Shown: in pieces, positions 8,519 to 17,437 of the stretch
How the letters are laid out: each line of letters starts with the position of its first letter
How positions within the stretch are numbered: position 1 is the first letter of the stretch
Assembly: GCF_006352025.1 (NCBI RefSeq)
Contig: NZ_CP040936.1
Span: 4,590,001-4,654,000, forward strand
From: Hymenobacter sp. DG01
GTDB taxonomy: Bacteria; Bacteroidota; Bacteroidia; Cytophagales; Hymenobacteraceae
Direction of reading: 5' to 3'
Length of the DNA: 64,000 nt
The notes under the pieces: model-generated
Database searches by the model: none
The model's input: only the letters and a program-made list of their open reading frames with translations
Told to the model about the DNA's origin: nothing
Position numbers and translations under genes: made by a program

Positions 8519-9532
8519 TTACAAAGTGGGTACCCCGTTGACGGTCGTGTACTTGAGCACGTACTTTTTATCGGGGTTGATGTATTTGAAGGCACCTTGG
8601 CACATAAGGGCGGCCTCGTGGAAGCCGCACAAAATCAGCTTCAGCTTACCAGGGTAGGTATTGATGTCGCCAATGGCGTAGATGCCGGGCTCCGAGGTGG
8701 AGTAGTCCACGGTATTCACCTTCACGGCGTCGTCTTCTAGCTCCAGACCCCACTCACCAATGGGCCCTAGCTTGGGTGTGAGGCCGAACAGCGGAATAAA
8801 GCTATCCACGTTCACGGTTTGCGCGTCGCCGCTGTTGGCCGTAATGGTCACGGCTTCGAGCTGGCCGTTGCCGTGCACGTGCGTTACGTTGGAGCTGAGC
8901 ACCAGCTTTACTTTACCGGCCTCGTGCAGCTTCTGTACCTTCTCAGCCGAGTCGGCGGCGCCGCGGAAGGTAGTACCGCGGTGCACCAGGGTTACTTCCT
9001 TGGCCACGTCGGCCAGGAAAATCGTCCAGTCCAGGGCTGAGTCGCCGCCGCCGGCAATTACCAGGCGCTGGTTACGGAAGGTTTCCGGGTCGCGCACCAT
9101 GTAGTACACACCTTTGCCGCTCTCAAAATCCGTGAGGCCATCAATAGCGGGTTTGCGCGGCTCGAAGGAACCCAGCCCGCCGGCAATGGCAATGGCCTTG
9201 CACAGAATTTCGGTGCCGTCGATGGTAGTTACCCGGAACGAACCATCCTCCAGCTTCTCGTAGCCCTCTACCCGCTCCCCTAGTGTAAAGGTGGGGTGGA
9301 AGGGCTCTATCTGCCGCATCAGGTTCTGAATCAGGTCGCCGGCCAGCACTTCGGGGTAGCCCGGAATATCGTAAATCGGCTTCTTCGGATAAATTTCAGA
9401 AAGCTGACCGCCTACCTGGGGTAGGGCGTCCACTACGTGGCAGCGCAGCTTCAGGAGTCCGGCTTCAAATACAGCAAACAGGCCTACCGGGCCAGCCCCA
9501 ATGATGCAGATATCGGTGGAAATAGAATTCAT
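8519..9532 (-). CDS. Ferredoxin--NADP reductase, thioredoxin-reductase-like type
   Basis: A 337-residue FAD/NAD(P)H oxidoreductase. The N-terminal Rossmann motif GAGPVG binds FAD, and GGGDSALDW around residue 165 is the NADPH-binding loop. The fold is that of thioredoxin reductase, but the CxxC redox pair of thioredoxin reductases is absent, which identifies the type 2 ferredoxin (flavodoxin)-NADP reductase family known from Bacillus and Chlorobium. The C-terminal motif GIYAIGDINTYPGKLK is typical of this fold. The start at 9532 (MNSISTDICI) puts the Rossmann strand immediately after the initiator; the frame is open further upstream but that extension is implausible. A promoter lies at 9629-9636, and the ferredoxin downstream is the obvious partner. 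Confidence 0.88.
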   Translation of the reverse strand: MNSISTDICIIGAGPVGLFAVFEAGLLKLRCHVVDALPQVGGQLSEIYPKKPIYDIPGYPEVLAGDLIQNLMRQIEPFHPTFTLGERVEGYEKLEDGSFRVTTIDGTEILCKAIAIAGGLGSFEPRKPAIDGLTDFESGKGVYYMVRDPETFRNQRLVIAGGGDSALDWTIFLADVAKEVTLVHRGTTFRGAADSAEKVQKLHEAGKVKLVLSSNVTHVHGNGQLEAVTITANSGDAQTVNVDSFIPLFGLTPKLGPIGEWGLELEDDAVKVNTVDYSTSEPGIYAIGDINTYPGKLKLILCGFHEAALMCQGAFKYINPDKKYVLKYTTVNGVPTL

Positions 9533-9628
9533 CAGCAAAAAGTGAAAACAAAACAACGAGCGGGCGAAGCGCCGGTGTACTAACCACCAAACCCGCCAAA
9601 ACGTTGGGGGATGCCTCACTTGCGGGCG

Positions 9629-9636
9629 CAAAGATA
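9629..9636 (-). promoter_or_regulatory. -7 promoter element of the reductase-ferredoxin operon
   Basis: TATCTTTG on the minus strand matches TAnnTTTG and lies about 97 bases before the reductase start. No clear TTG element is seen at the expected distance. Confidence 0.5.
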
Positions 9637-9680
9637 GGCAGGCTACGGCAGCCAGCCCACCCCCGCCCCGTTCTACTTCA

Positions 9681-10088
9681 CTAAGCTGGGTGGGCCAGAC
9701 TGTAGCCCAGCAGAAAGTATTCAGCCTCAGAGCGGTCGGTGAACCGATGCACCGGCAACGCCAGCCGCTGGCCCAGCAGGCGGCTTAACGACTGCATGGT
9801 GAGGGAAGACGGATGAACCTCGGCCATAGCCGATATCCCCGATTCCTTCAGCAGCTCGCGCAGCTGCACGTACAAGGGAACCAGGCGCACGTTGGGCCCC
9901 AGCGTCTGCGACACGTCGCAGAGCACGGTAAAGCCCGGCTGTACCCGCTGCAGAATGCGCTGCCAGTCAGCCAGGAAGTAGGGCATATTCTGCACAAGCG
10001 TTTGCTCTTCCTGGCGTTCGTAGGTAATGTGGTTGAGTAGAGAGTCTAGATAAATCCGGTATTCGGGCCGATAGGCGACGAGTTGCAT
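9681..10088 (-). CDS. Hypothetical cytosolic protein, possibly STAS-like
   Basis: A 135-residue soluble protein with no signal peptide or membrane segment. It reads as alternating strands and helices: an N-terminal QLVAYRPEYRIYLDSLLNHI, a central GFTVLCDVSQTLGP strand-loop, and a C-terminal helix (RSEAEYFLLGYSLAHP). This resembles the STAS/SpoIIAA-like alpha-beta proteins frequent in Bacteroidota, but no diagnostic residue confirms it. The start at 10088 (MQLVAY) is preferred over 10112. It appears monocistronic. Confidence 0.5.
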   Translation of the reverse strand: MQLVAYRPEYRIYLDSLLNHITYERQEEQTLVQNMPYFLADWQRILQRVQPGFTVLCDVSQTLGPNVRLVPLYVQLRELLKESGISAMAEVHPSSLTMQSLSRLLGQRLALPVHRFTDRSEAEYFLLGYSLAHPA

Positions 10089-10277
10089 GGAGGTGTGTGC
10101 TATGGAGGGCAAGAGCGTGCCTGCCTAAACGCCTCAGCAGTTGAAAAAAATCCCTGTGCGGGAAATTAGCGCCCGGAGCTTTTCCAAATTCGGGACTTTG
10201 CCATAGCCGCGCCAGGCATAGGCCGTAGTAGGCGAAGAATGTCTCAGCGGCCGGGTACTGGCACAGGCTAAAAACAC

Positions 10278-10310
10278 AAAACCCCAGTTCTGAAGCAGAA
10301 CTGGGGTTTT
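10278..10310 (-). terminator. Terminator downstream of tRNA-Arg
   Basis: Exact 14-bp arms (aaaaccccagttct and its complement) surround a 5-base loop. The stem is flanked by T runs on the minus strand and lies just after the tRNA 3' end. Confidence 0.85.
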
Positions 10311-10319
10311 GATACTTAA

Positions 10320-10396
10320 TGGTGGTCACGTAGGGAGTCGAACCCCAAACCTTCTGATTCGTAGTCAGATGCTCTATCCAATTGAGCTACGCAACC
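10320..10396 (-). tRNA. tRNA-Arg (anticodon ACG), CCA encoded
   Basis: The cloverleaf is complete. The acceptor GGTTGCG pairs with CGTGACC with two wobbles, the anticodon stem is TCTGA/TCAGA around the loop CTACGAA (anticodon ACG, read as ICG), and the T-arm is TGGGG-TTCGACT-CCCTA. The discriminator A and CCA are encoded (10320-10323). A TTG-N21-TATCTTTG promoter lies 43 bases upstream. Confidence 0.97.
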
Positions 10397-10438
10397 ATTT
10401 TGTTACCGTTTCCGGAGCGTTCCTCCGTTTTGGTTGTG

Positions 10439-10470
10439 CAAAGATAGCGGGTAAATTTCCGGACCTGCAA
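10439..10470 (-). promoter_or_regulatory. Promoter of tRNA-Arg
   Basis: On the minus strand TTG (10468-10470), 21 bases and TATCTTTG (10439-10446) fit the Bacteroidota consensus. Transcription would start about 35-40 bases before the mature tRNA. Confidence 0.75.
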
Positions 10471-10527
10471 GCAGTAAGGTAAAATTCGTGCAGAAAAAGG
10501 AAGCGAAAGATTGCAAGATGCTGAAAT

Positions 10528-11253
10528 TCAGCTGAAATTTTTTTGCTCTTTTTCGACGCCTCGCTGAAGCACCCGCTTGAGGGCCCGGGTAAACAAGAAG
10601 TACAGGCCGAACAATGACACGGCCACCAGCACTACCACCAGCACTTTGCCGGCCGTGCCGGTATCGGGGTCCTGAATCAGCAGCAGCACATCCTGGGCCT
10701 TTGTGCCGAGCCAGTAGAAAAACAGAGTACGGGGCAGCATACCCACTACCGAAGCCGTGAGAAACTGTCGGCGCGGGACGCCCATAACGGCCAGGATAAA
10801 CGTGATAAGCGCAAAAGGCAGCACCGGCGAGAGGCGCGTGAGCAGCACCAGCCGCCAGCTGTCGGCGCGCAGCTCGTGCATGATGGCGTGCGCCTTCGGA
10901 AACTTTTCCAGCAGCCCGATCAGCTTTCCTTTGTCGAGGGAGGTAGCCAGCATGTGGCCAAACAAAGCGGCCAGCATGTAGGTCAGGAGCATGCCCGCAA
11001 AGCCAGGCCAGCCAAAGTAAAACGCCGTAACCAGCACCACCACCGTGGTATGGGTGAGGGCAAACGTCATGGTAAAGGCCACCACCACAAAATACAGCAG
11101 CATCTGCAGGGCCGAGGGATGCCGTAGCCACTCGGCATTTTCGTGCAGGCCCCAGGCCAGGATACTATCCCCGACCAAGGGCAGTATCGCCAGCAGAAAT
11201 AGGGAAACCAGGGTGGAAGTATTCTGGTGGAAAAGCTCTTTCAGAAAAGCCAT
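10528..11253 (-). CDS. TVP38/TMEM64 family (VTT domain) membrane protein
   Basis: A 241-residue integral membrane protein with about five to six hydrophobic segments. It carries the VTT/DedA-like signature: TAFYFGWPGFAGMLLTYMLA, then the loop RADSWRLVLLTRLSPVLPFA with the conserved Arg and Pro of the family. Family members are proposed lipid transporters or scramblases and affect envelope homeostasis; the substrate here is unknown. The start at 11253 (MAFLKELF) begins directly before the first membrane helix, while the frame continues open to 11397 without a plausible N-terminus. The C-terminus is charged and cytosolic-looking. Confidence 0.82.
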   Translation of the reverse strand: MAFLKELFHQNTSTLVSLFLLAILPLVGDSILAWGLHENAEWLRHPSALQMLLYFVVVAFTMTFALTHTTVVVLVTAFYFGWPGFAGMLLTYMLAALFGHMLATSLDKGKLIGLLEKFPKAHAIMHELRADSWRLVLLTRLSPVLPFALITFILAVMGVPRRQFLTASVVGMLPRTLFFYWLGTKAQDVLLLIQDPDTGTAGKVLVVVLVAVSLFGLYFLFTRALKRVLQRGVEKEQKNFS

Positions 11254-11449
11254 AGGCAGCAAAAACAAGCGGCCGGCAGTGTGCGGCCGGCCCGAAGGTA
11301 AGAACGTAAGAACCGGCGCGAAGGCTGCGCTTGCCTTGCGGCCCCAGTAGGGGGTAGGCAAGCGGGCGTAAACTTTTTGGCCGGGTTGAGGTACCATGCA
11401 CCGGGGGGGCGGCCCGTGGCTGGCGGTGCCAAAGCTGCCGGCGCATGGT

Positions 11450-11457
11450 TACCTTTG
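11450..11457 (+). promoter_or_regulatory. -7 promoter element of the Cys/Met PLP enzyme gene
   Basis: TACCTTTG matches TAnnTTTG, 47 bases before the start codon at 11505. No TTG was found at the right spacing. Confidence 0.55.
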
Positions 11458-11504
11458 CCTTCATTACGGCAGACTATTATTCCTTTTCTTTCAGCTTTTA
11501 CCGC

Positions 11505-12644
11505 ATGAAATTCGGAACCAAGGCAATTCACGCGGGCGTACATCCCGACCCCACCACCGGGGCCATCATGACGCCCATTTACCAGACCTCGACCTATGTG
11601 CAACGCTCGCCCGGCGACCACAAAGGCTTCGAGTACTCGCGTACCCACAACCCTACCCGCTCGCAACTGCAGGACGCACTGGCGGCCCTCGATAACGGCA
11701 AGCACGGCCTGGCCTTTGCCACCGGTATGGCCGCCATCGACTGCATTGTGAAGCTGCTACAGCCCGGCGACGAGGTTATCAGCACCAACGACCTGTACGG
11801 CGGCTCTTACCGCCTGTTCACGAAGGTGTACCAGAACTACGGCATCAAGTTTCACTTTGTGCCCATGCATGACATGACGGCCGTGGAAGCCGCCGTAACC
11901 GAGCGCACCAAGCTGATTTGGGTGGAAACCCCTACTAACCCCCTGCTCAATGTCATCGATATTGCAGCGGCTTCGGCCGTAGCCAAAAAAGCCGGGGCTC
12001 TGCTGGTGGTCGATAATACGTTCAGCACCCCCTACCTGCAAACGCCGCTCGAACTCGGGGCCGATATGGTGATGTACTCACTGACCAAGTATATGGCGGG
12101 CCACTCCGATACGGTGATGGGCGCCGTAATCGTTAACGACGACGAGCTGCACCAGCGCCTAAGTTTCTACCAGAACGCCTGCGGCGGCACGCCCGGCCCC
12201 CAAGACTGCTTCCTGGTGCTGCGCGGCCTCAAGACCCTGCACGTACGGATGCAGCGCCACTGCGAAAACGGCCGCAAAGTAGCCGAGTTTCTTAAGGCTC
12301 ACCCCAAAGTGGAGAAAGTGTACTGGCCCGGCTTCGAGGATCATCCCAACCATGCCATTGCCGCCAAGCAAATGCGCGACTTTGGGGGCATGATTTCCTT
12401 TGTGCTGAAGGGCGACCGGCAGGAAGATGCCGTGGCCTGCCTCGAGAAATTTCAGCTGTTTTCCCTGGCCGAAAGCCTGGGCGGCGTAGAAAGCCTCTCG
12501 GGCCACCCCGCCACTATGACCCACGCCAGCATCCCGGCCGAAGAGCGCCGCAAAGCCGGCCTCTCCGATTCGCTGATCCGCTTAAGCGTGGGCATTGAGG
12601 ACGCCGATGACCTGCTGGAAGACCTGCAGCAAGCCATTGGGTAG
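11505..12644 (+). CDS. Cystathionine gamma-synthase / gamma-lyase (Cys/Met PLP family)
   Basis: A 379-residue PLP enzyme of transsulfuration. It opens MKFGTKAIHAGV, has the substrate-side YQTSTYVQ and EYSRTHNPTR motifs, the cofactor-binding GLAFATGMAAI, and the Schiff-base lysine in YSLTKYMAGHSD. Length and motifs fit the family throughout. Sequence reading alone does not separate the synthase (methionine synthesis) from the gamma-lyase (cysteine synthesis), and no other methionine gene is adjacent. The ATG at 11505 is chosen because MKFGTKAIH aligns with family N-termini; the open extension to 11445 is ignored. The next gene overlaps its end by about 38 bases, which suggests coupling. Confidence 0.92.
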   Translation: MKFGTKAIHAGVHPDPTTGAIMTPIYQTSTYVQRSPGDHKGFEYSRTHNPTRSQLQDALAALDNGKHGLAFATGMAAIDCIVKLLQPGDEVISTNDLYGGSYRLFTKVYQNYGIKFHFVPMHDMTAVEAAVTERTKLIWVETPTNPLLNVIDIAAASAVAKKAGALLVVDNTFSTPYLQTPLELGADMVMYSLTKYMAGHSDTVMGAVIVNDDELHQRLSFYQNACGGTPGPQDCFLVLRGLKTLHVRMQRHCENGRKVAEFLKAHPKVEKVYWPGFEDHPNHAIAAKQMRDFGGMISFVLKGDRQEDAVACLEKFQLFSLAESLGGVESLSGHPATMTHASIPAEERRKAGLSDSLIRLSVGIEDADDLLEDLQQAIG

Positions 12645-13161
12645 GGCGGGCTTTGTGCTCTTGGTGGGGGGTAGCCTGCTGGCCCAGGCCGGAACGGCCG
12701 TGGCCCAGCAGGCCGACGAAGCAGCTACCCCCTTCAGTCGGGCCAACCTGGTGCTGGTCCGGACGCCGGCTAGTCCCGATTCGGTGCTGGCTCAGATGCG
12801 GCTGCACCTGGTTTCCCGCGGCTACGTTATAGACAGCGTAGATGCCACCCACGGCCTGCTGACAACCCGGGTGGTAGTGCCTGCCACGCGCCCAGCCGAA
12901 CAGCTGAAGCTGCGCGCCGTGCATGTGGCTACCGGCTGGAAGATAACCGGCCTGTTTACGATGGAAGGCCCCGCGCGCGGCACTGCTACCGCTTTCCCGG
13001 CCCAGTTTTTCGGGCTGGAAACCGCTCCGGCGAAAACCGCTTTTCGGGAGGTAGAGGCTCTGGCCCGCGCCGTCCCGCGGGGTACGCTCCGTTACGGTCG
13101 GGGTAAGGTTCGCTTCGGGCCTTTTACGAAGCTGGAGGATGCCCTGAAGCTTGTGTGGTAA
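12607..13161 (+). CDS. Hypothetical exported protein overlapping the Cys/Met enzyme gene
   Basis: About 184 residues: a signal peptide (basic start, hydrophobic GFVLLVGGSLLAQAGTAVAQ) followed by a mixed alpha/beta domain with DSVLAQMRLHLVSRGYVIDS and a basic C-terminus. To include a full signal peptide the start must lie inside the preceding gene in another frame; ATG 12607 or 12595 are the options, and no ATG exists between the upstream stop and the hydrophobic core. The repeated pattern of a short strand, helix and strand suggests a small periplasmic fold. No family is recognised. A palindromic terminator follows at 13188. Confidence 0.6.
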   Translation: MTCWKTCSKPLGRAGFVLLVGGSLLAQAGTAVAQQADEAATPFSRANLVLVRTPASPDSVLAQMRLHLVSRGYVIDSVDATHGLLTTRVVVPATRPAEQLKLRAVHVATGWKITGLFTMEGPARGTATAFPAQFFGLETAPAKTAFREVEALARAVPRGTLRYGRGKVRFGPFTKLEDALKLVW

Positions 13162-13187
13162 CGCCCCACATTACGTATTTATAGCCC

Positions 13188-13215
13188 AAACGCCCGGCCT
13201 GCAGGCCGGGCGTTT
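13188..13215. terminator. Palindromic hairpin terminator
   Basis: A 28-base perfect palindrome (aaacgcccggcctg and its complement) followed by gtttt. It ends the 11505-13161 operon. Confidence 0.75.
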
Positions 13216-13336
13216 GTTTTACCTGGGGGAGCCGCTCGGATTCCGGTCGGGCCAGGGCTACGCCGGGGAATGAATGCAGCGCAATCTGGGTTGCCTGCCC
13301 AACCCGTACATAATGGCTCTGTTCCCTGCTGTATTG

Positions 13337-14047
13337 ATGCGTATGCGCCTCCTGGTCTTGTTTTCGCTGTTGATTGGCTTTGGCTGCACCGAGCCAACGG
13401 CTGACCCGGCCCCGCGTGCTACCCCACTGCCGCCCGCGAAGCCAGCTGTAACCCAAATCAGCTACCTGGCTCTCGGCGACTCGTACACCATTGGGGAAGG
13501 CGTACCCGCGACGGATTGGTGGGGCCTGCAGCTGGCCCGGCTCGGCCAAACCGATGGTATTCAAACCCCCGACATCATTGCCCGAACCGGCTGGACTACC
13601 GCCGAGCTGCAGGAGGCCATCAAATCGGCCAACAACCAGAATACGTATGAGCTGGTGTCGCTGATGATTGGGGTTAACAACCAGTACCGGGGCCAGCCGG
13701 TAGCCACCTACCGCACTGAGCTGCGGGAGCTGCTGCAAACGGCTATTCGCTTTGCCGGCGGCCGACCGGGGCGCGTGTTCATGCTGTCCATTCCGGACTG
13801 GGGCCGCTCGCCCTACGCCCGCAATTACGATCAGGAGCGGATTACTATGGAAATAAATCAGTTCAATGCCGCCGCCCAGCAGGAGTGCCGGCAACTGGGG
13901 GTGGCCTACGTGAACATCACCGACCTGACCCGCGCGGCCGCCGACGACGCTACCCAGTTTGCCCCCGACGGGCTGCATTATTCGGGTAAGCACATGCAGC
14001 AGTGGGCGCAGCAGGCCCTGCCGGTGGCCCGGCAGCTGCTACAGTAA
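13337..14047 (+). CDS. SGNH/GDSL-family esterase, probable lipoprotein
   Basis: A 236-residue protein with a hydrophobic N-terminus ending GFGC, a loose Bacteroidota lipobox. The catalytic blocks of SGNH hydrolases are visible: GDSYTIGEG (nucleophile Ser), a Gly-containing ART-GWTTAEL block, IGVNNQYRG (Asn), and PDGLHYS (Asp and His). Such enzymes hydrolyse esters of lipids or acetylated carbohydrates, here probably at the periplasmic face. Starts at 13337 or 13343 both give the signal sequence; the longer open frame to 13274 lacks a plausible leader. It is monocistronic, with a weak hairpin terminator directly after. Confidence 0.85.
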   Translation: MRMRLLVLFSLLIGFGCTEPTADPAPRATPLPPAKPAVTQISYLALGDSYTIGEGVPATDWWGLQLARLGQTDGIQTPDIIARTGWTTAELQEAIKSANNQNTYELVSLMIGVNNQYRGQPVATYRTELRELLQTAIRFAGGRPGRVFMLSIPDWGRSPYARNYDQERITMEINQFNAAAQQECRQLGVAYVNITDLTRAAADDATQFAPDGLHYSGKHMQQWAQQALPVARQLLQ

Positions 14048-14048
14048 G

Positions 14049-14083
14049 GCCCGCCCTCAACCACCGAGTCAGTGGGCTTTTTT
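14049..14083 (+). terminator. Weak intrinsic terminator after the SGNH gene
   Basis: A six-base stem (gcccgc/gtgggc, one wobble) around a long loop, followed by six T residues. Confidence 0.45.
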
Positions 14084-14602
14084 AGCAACGGAGAGAAGCA
14101 CTAGCAGGGCCCCTCAAACAAAACCGGTTGCTGGTTGTATATCTGCACAAGTAGCGCCCGCCCTGCAGTTGGGGTAGGGGCGCTTCTGCCTGGTGCCGCG
14201 TGAAAAATTACTCCTTTCTTAATCTTGCTTCTCAGGAATGCCGGTTGGTTACAGCCGCTGGTTTCCGTAGCAGCTTCCATTTGCCTACCCCCACGAAGGA
14301 GTTGGGGTGTTGTTGCTGTTGGTAGAAGGGCCGGCCGCAGACCTGCGGTAGATTGCCGCTCTGGTGCGGCCTTCCCGGTAGGAAATCAGTAAGCTGAACC
14401 CTACCAGCCCCGGAGCGCCTCCGTGCGTATGGGCAAAAAAGAGCCAGTACAATCTTGGTAAAAAGCCCGCCGCAAAGCGGCTTTCCGGTGCCTGCTGGCG
14501 GCCGGAAGCAAGGTCGGCGTGAGTTTCTGTTGTGTGTTGAGCTGGCCGCGGCCTCCTGCGTAAGGAGCGGCGGCAGTACGTGTTTTCTTTTTCTCTTTTC
14601 CT
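14084..14602 (+). other. Long non-coding leader region before the TonB receptor gene
   Basis: About 520 bases with no convincing gene. GC-rich complementary segments occur (for example ggccgcag and ctgcggta near 14330-14350, and gtgcggcctt near 14368), so structured RNA is possible, but I found no cobalamin (B12) or SAM riboswitch core. A pyrimidine tract (ttttctttttctctttt) lies immediately before the start codon. Confidence 0.4.
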
Positions 14603-17347
14603 ATGAATCATTTATCCGCAAGCCGAATCGGGTTGGTCACGGCCTTGTCGTTGAGCAGCTTTGCTGCCGTAGCTCAGAACATCAGCGTCACGGGGCGCGT
14701 CACGAATGCGGCCGGGCAGGGCCAGCCGGGCGTAACGGTGCTGGAGCGCGGCACCACCAACGGCACCAGCACCGACGCTGACGGCCGCTACCGCCTGGAC
14801 GTTGCGCCGACGGCTACCCTCGTTTTCTCAGCCATTGGCTCTACTACCCAGCAAATTCCGCTCAACGGCCGCACCACCCTCGATGCCCGCCTCCAGGACA
14901 ACGAAACAGCCCTGAATGAGGTGGTGGTAACGGGCTCCCGGGCCACCGAAGGTCGCTCCAACATCCTGACCACCTCGCCCGTCGATGTTATTTCGGCCCG
15001 CGAAATCAAGGCTTACGCCCAGACGGACGTCACCCAGATTCTGACCTACATTGCTCCGTCTTTCCAGAGCAGCCGCCAGACCGTAACCGACGGCACCGAC
15101 TTTGTGGACCCCGCAACCCTGCGCGGCCTGGGCCCCGACCAGGTGCTGGTGCTCGTGAATGGCAAACGCCGCCACACCTCGGCCCTGGTCAACATCAACG
15201 GCACGCCCGGTCGTGGCTCGGTGGGTACCGACATGAACGTAATTCCGCCGGCGGCTATCAAACGCATTGAGGTGCTGCGCGAGGGCGCGGCGGCTCAGTA
15301 CGGCTCCGATGCCATTGCCGGTGTTATCAATATTCAACTCAAGGACGACACGACCGGCGTATTTGCCAGCAGCACCGTGGGCCAGACCGTGGAAGGCGAC
15401 GGGGAACTGGTGCAGGCCGATGCCAACGCCGGCTTTGGGCTCGGGCGTCGGGGCTTTCTGAACGTGAGCGGGCAGTTCAGCAACCGCTCCTTCGTGGACC
15501 GCAGCCGCCCCGATACGGCCCCCCTGATTTACCTGGGTAGTGGGGGCAACTACCCCAGCGGCCTCTCCGACCAGCAGAAGCGTGAGCTGAAAGCCCAGGA
15601 TGATGCGCTGGTGGCTGAGCGTGGCTTTAACCGCCGCAATATTCGGGTAGGCAGCTCCGACGTGCGCACCTACGGCGGCTTTCTGAACGGAGCTTACACG
15701 GTAGCGCCGGCCCTGGATATGGAGGTGTACGTGGCCGGTGGCCTCACGCGCCGCACCGGTCGGGCGGGGGCCCTGTACCGCCTACCCAACCAGGCCACCC
15801 AAAGCGACCTGACCATCTATCCGAACGGCTACCTGCCCTTTATCAACAGCACCGTGGACGATGCCTCGCTGATTACTGGTATCCGGGGCAATGTGCTGGG
15901 CTTCGCGGCTGATCTGAGCAACACCTATGGCCGCAACAGCCTGCGCTACGACATCACGAACACGCTGAACGCCTCCCTGCCCCAGGGCACCAGCCCAACC
16001 GAGTTTTACGCCGGTACGCTCACGTTTCAGCAGAACACCGTGAACCTGGGCTTCTCGCGCAAGTTCACCAGCGTGCCCGCCCTGAGCACCCTGAACGTGG
16101 CCTTCGGCGGCGAATTCCGGACGGATATGTTTGAGATTGAGGCTGGCGAAGAAGGCTCCTACCTGGCTGGTACCCGTACCGTGAATGGGGCTCGCGCCGC
16201 CTTCGGCTCCCAGGGCTTCCCGGGCTACACCCCGCGCGACGCTACCAGCCGCACCCGCACCAACGTGGCCGGTTACCTCGATCTGGAAAGCGACATCACC
16301 GAAAAGCTGCTGGTAAGCGTGGCCGGCCGCGCCGAGCGGTATTCCGATTTCGGCTCCAACTTCAGCGGTAAGCTGGCCGCCCGCTACAGCATTCTGCCCG
16401 ACCTAGCGGTGCGTGGCAACCTGGGCAACGGCTTCCGGGCGCCTTCCTTGCAGCAGCGCTACTTCACCAACTCCAGCACCCAGTTCACCAGCGGCGAGCT
16501 GCGCGAAGTGCTGACCACCAACAACGATGACCCCCTGACCCGGGCCTTCGGCATTGGCCCCCTGAAACAGGAAAAATCGAAGAACTACAGCCTGGGCCTT
16601 ACGGCGCGGGTGCTCCGGACCATTACCCTGACGGTGGACGCCTACCAGATTGACATCAAGGACCGGATTGTGCTCAGCAGCCAGTTCAACCGCGGCAACG
16701 CGGCCGTAAACCAAATTCTGGGCACGCTGCCGGTGCAGGGCATCCAGTTTTTCGCCAACGCCGTGGATACCCGCACCCGCGGTATTGATATTGTGGCCAA
16801 CGAGCGGCTGCAGCTAGGCGCTGATAGCCGCCTGACTCTGACGGCGGCGGCCAACTTCAACGAAACTACCGTGCGCGGCTTCAACAGCTCGGCCTTCATT
16901 GATGCCAACCCCAGCCTGCAGAACACCCTCTTCGACCGGGCCCAGCGCGCCCGCCTCGAAAACGGCCAGCCCCGCAGCAAAATCAACCTGAGCGCCGACT
17001 ATGGCTACAAGATTTTCAGCGTGAACCTGCGCACGGTGCGCTTCGGGGAAATCCAGACCAAGGATGCCAACCCCGACCGTTCCTTTATCGACCAGACCTT
17101 CGCGGCCAAGTGGGTCACGGACCTGGTACTCAGCGCCCAGGTTATCAAGAACGTGGGCCTGAGCATTGGAGCCAACAACCTGTTCAACGTCTATCCTGAC
17201 CGCCTGTACCAGGACCCCAACAACAACGAGCAAAGCCTGACCTACTCCACCCTGGATGCCACCAACCGGGGCCGCTTCCCCTACAGCTCCAACCAGTTTG
17301 GCTACAGCGGCGCCTTCTACTTCGGCCGCGTGAACCTGTCGTTCTAA
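14603..17347 (+). CDS. TonB-dependent outer-membrane receptor
   Basis: A 914-residue receptor. After a signal peptide (ending FAAVAQ) comes a carboxypeptidase-regulatory-like beta domain (SVTGRVTNAAGQGQPGVTV), then the linker ALNEVVVTGSRA. The plug domain carries TLRGLGPDQVLVLVNGKRR and EGAAAQYGSDAIAGVINIQL. The rest is a 22-strand-type barrel ending GRVNLSF, with the terminal Phe expected for BAM insertion. No SusD partner follows, so it is not a SusCD glycan importer; iron-siderophore, cobalamin or other small-molecule uptake is more likely, energised by TonB-ExbBD encoded elsewhere. Its long leader could carry regulation. The substrate cannot be read from sequence. Confidence 0.93.
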   Translation: MNHLSASRIGLVTALSLSSFAAVAQNISVTGRVTNAAGQGQPGVTVLERGTTNGTSTDADGRYRLDVAPTATLVFSAIGSTTQQIPLNGRTTLDARLQDNETALNEVVVTGSRATEGRSNILTTSPVDVISAREIKAYAQTDVTQILTYIAPSFQSSRQTVTDGTDFVDPATLRGLGPDQVLVLVNGKRRHTSALVNINGTPGRGSVGTDMNVIPPAAIKRIEVLREGAAAQYGSDAIAGVINIQLKDDTTGVFASSTVGQTVEGDGELVQADANAGFGLGRRGFLNVSGQFSNRSFVDRSRPDTAPLIYLGSGGNYPSGLSDQQKRELKAQDDALVAERGFNRRNIRVGSSDVRTYGGFLNGAYTVAPALDMEVYVAGGLTRRTGRAGALYRLPNQATQSDLTIYPNGYLPFINSTVDDASLITGIRGNVLGFAADLSNTYGRNSLRYDITNTLNASLPQGTSPTEFYAGTLTFQQNTVNLGFSRKFTSVPALSTLNVAFGGEFRTDMFEIEAGEEGSYLAGTRTVNGARAAFGSQGFPGYTPRDATSRTRTNVAGYLDLESDITEKLLVSVAGRAERYSDFGSNFSGKLAARYSILPDLAVRGNLGNGFRAPSLQQRYFTNSSTQFTSGELREVLTTNNDDPLTRAFGIGPLKQEKSKNYSLGLTARVLRTITLTVDAYQIDIKDRIVLSSQFNRGNAAVNQILGTLPVQGIQFFANAVDTRTRGIDIVANERLQLGADSRLTLTAAANFNETTVRGFNSSAFIDANPSLQNTLFDRAQRARLENGQPRSKINLSADYGYKIFSVNLRTVRFGEIQTKDANPDRSFIDQTFAAKWVTDLVLSAQVIKNVGLSIGANNLFNVYPDRLYQDPNNNEQSLTYSTLDATNRGRFPYSSNQFGYSGAFYFGRVNLSF

Positions 17348-17374
17348 CCGCAGAACAGCCACTGCATCCAGTGC

Positions 17375-17423
17375 AAAACAGCAACGGCCGGCTCCCTGCA
17401 TGGGGGCCGGCCGTTGCTGTTTT
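17375..17423. terminator. Strong hairpin terminator after the TonB receptor
   Basis: Exact 18-base arms (aaaacagcaacggccggc and its complement) enclose a 13-base loop and end in T residues. It separates convergent genes and can act both ways. Confidence 0.9.
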
Positions 17424-17437
17424 TGGATACCGCCAAG

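Noticed and set aside
14084..14602. Possible cobalamin or SAM riboswitch before the TonB receptor
   Set aside because: Complementary GC-rich segments exist, but the conserved core boxes of these riboswitches were not found.
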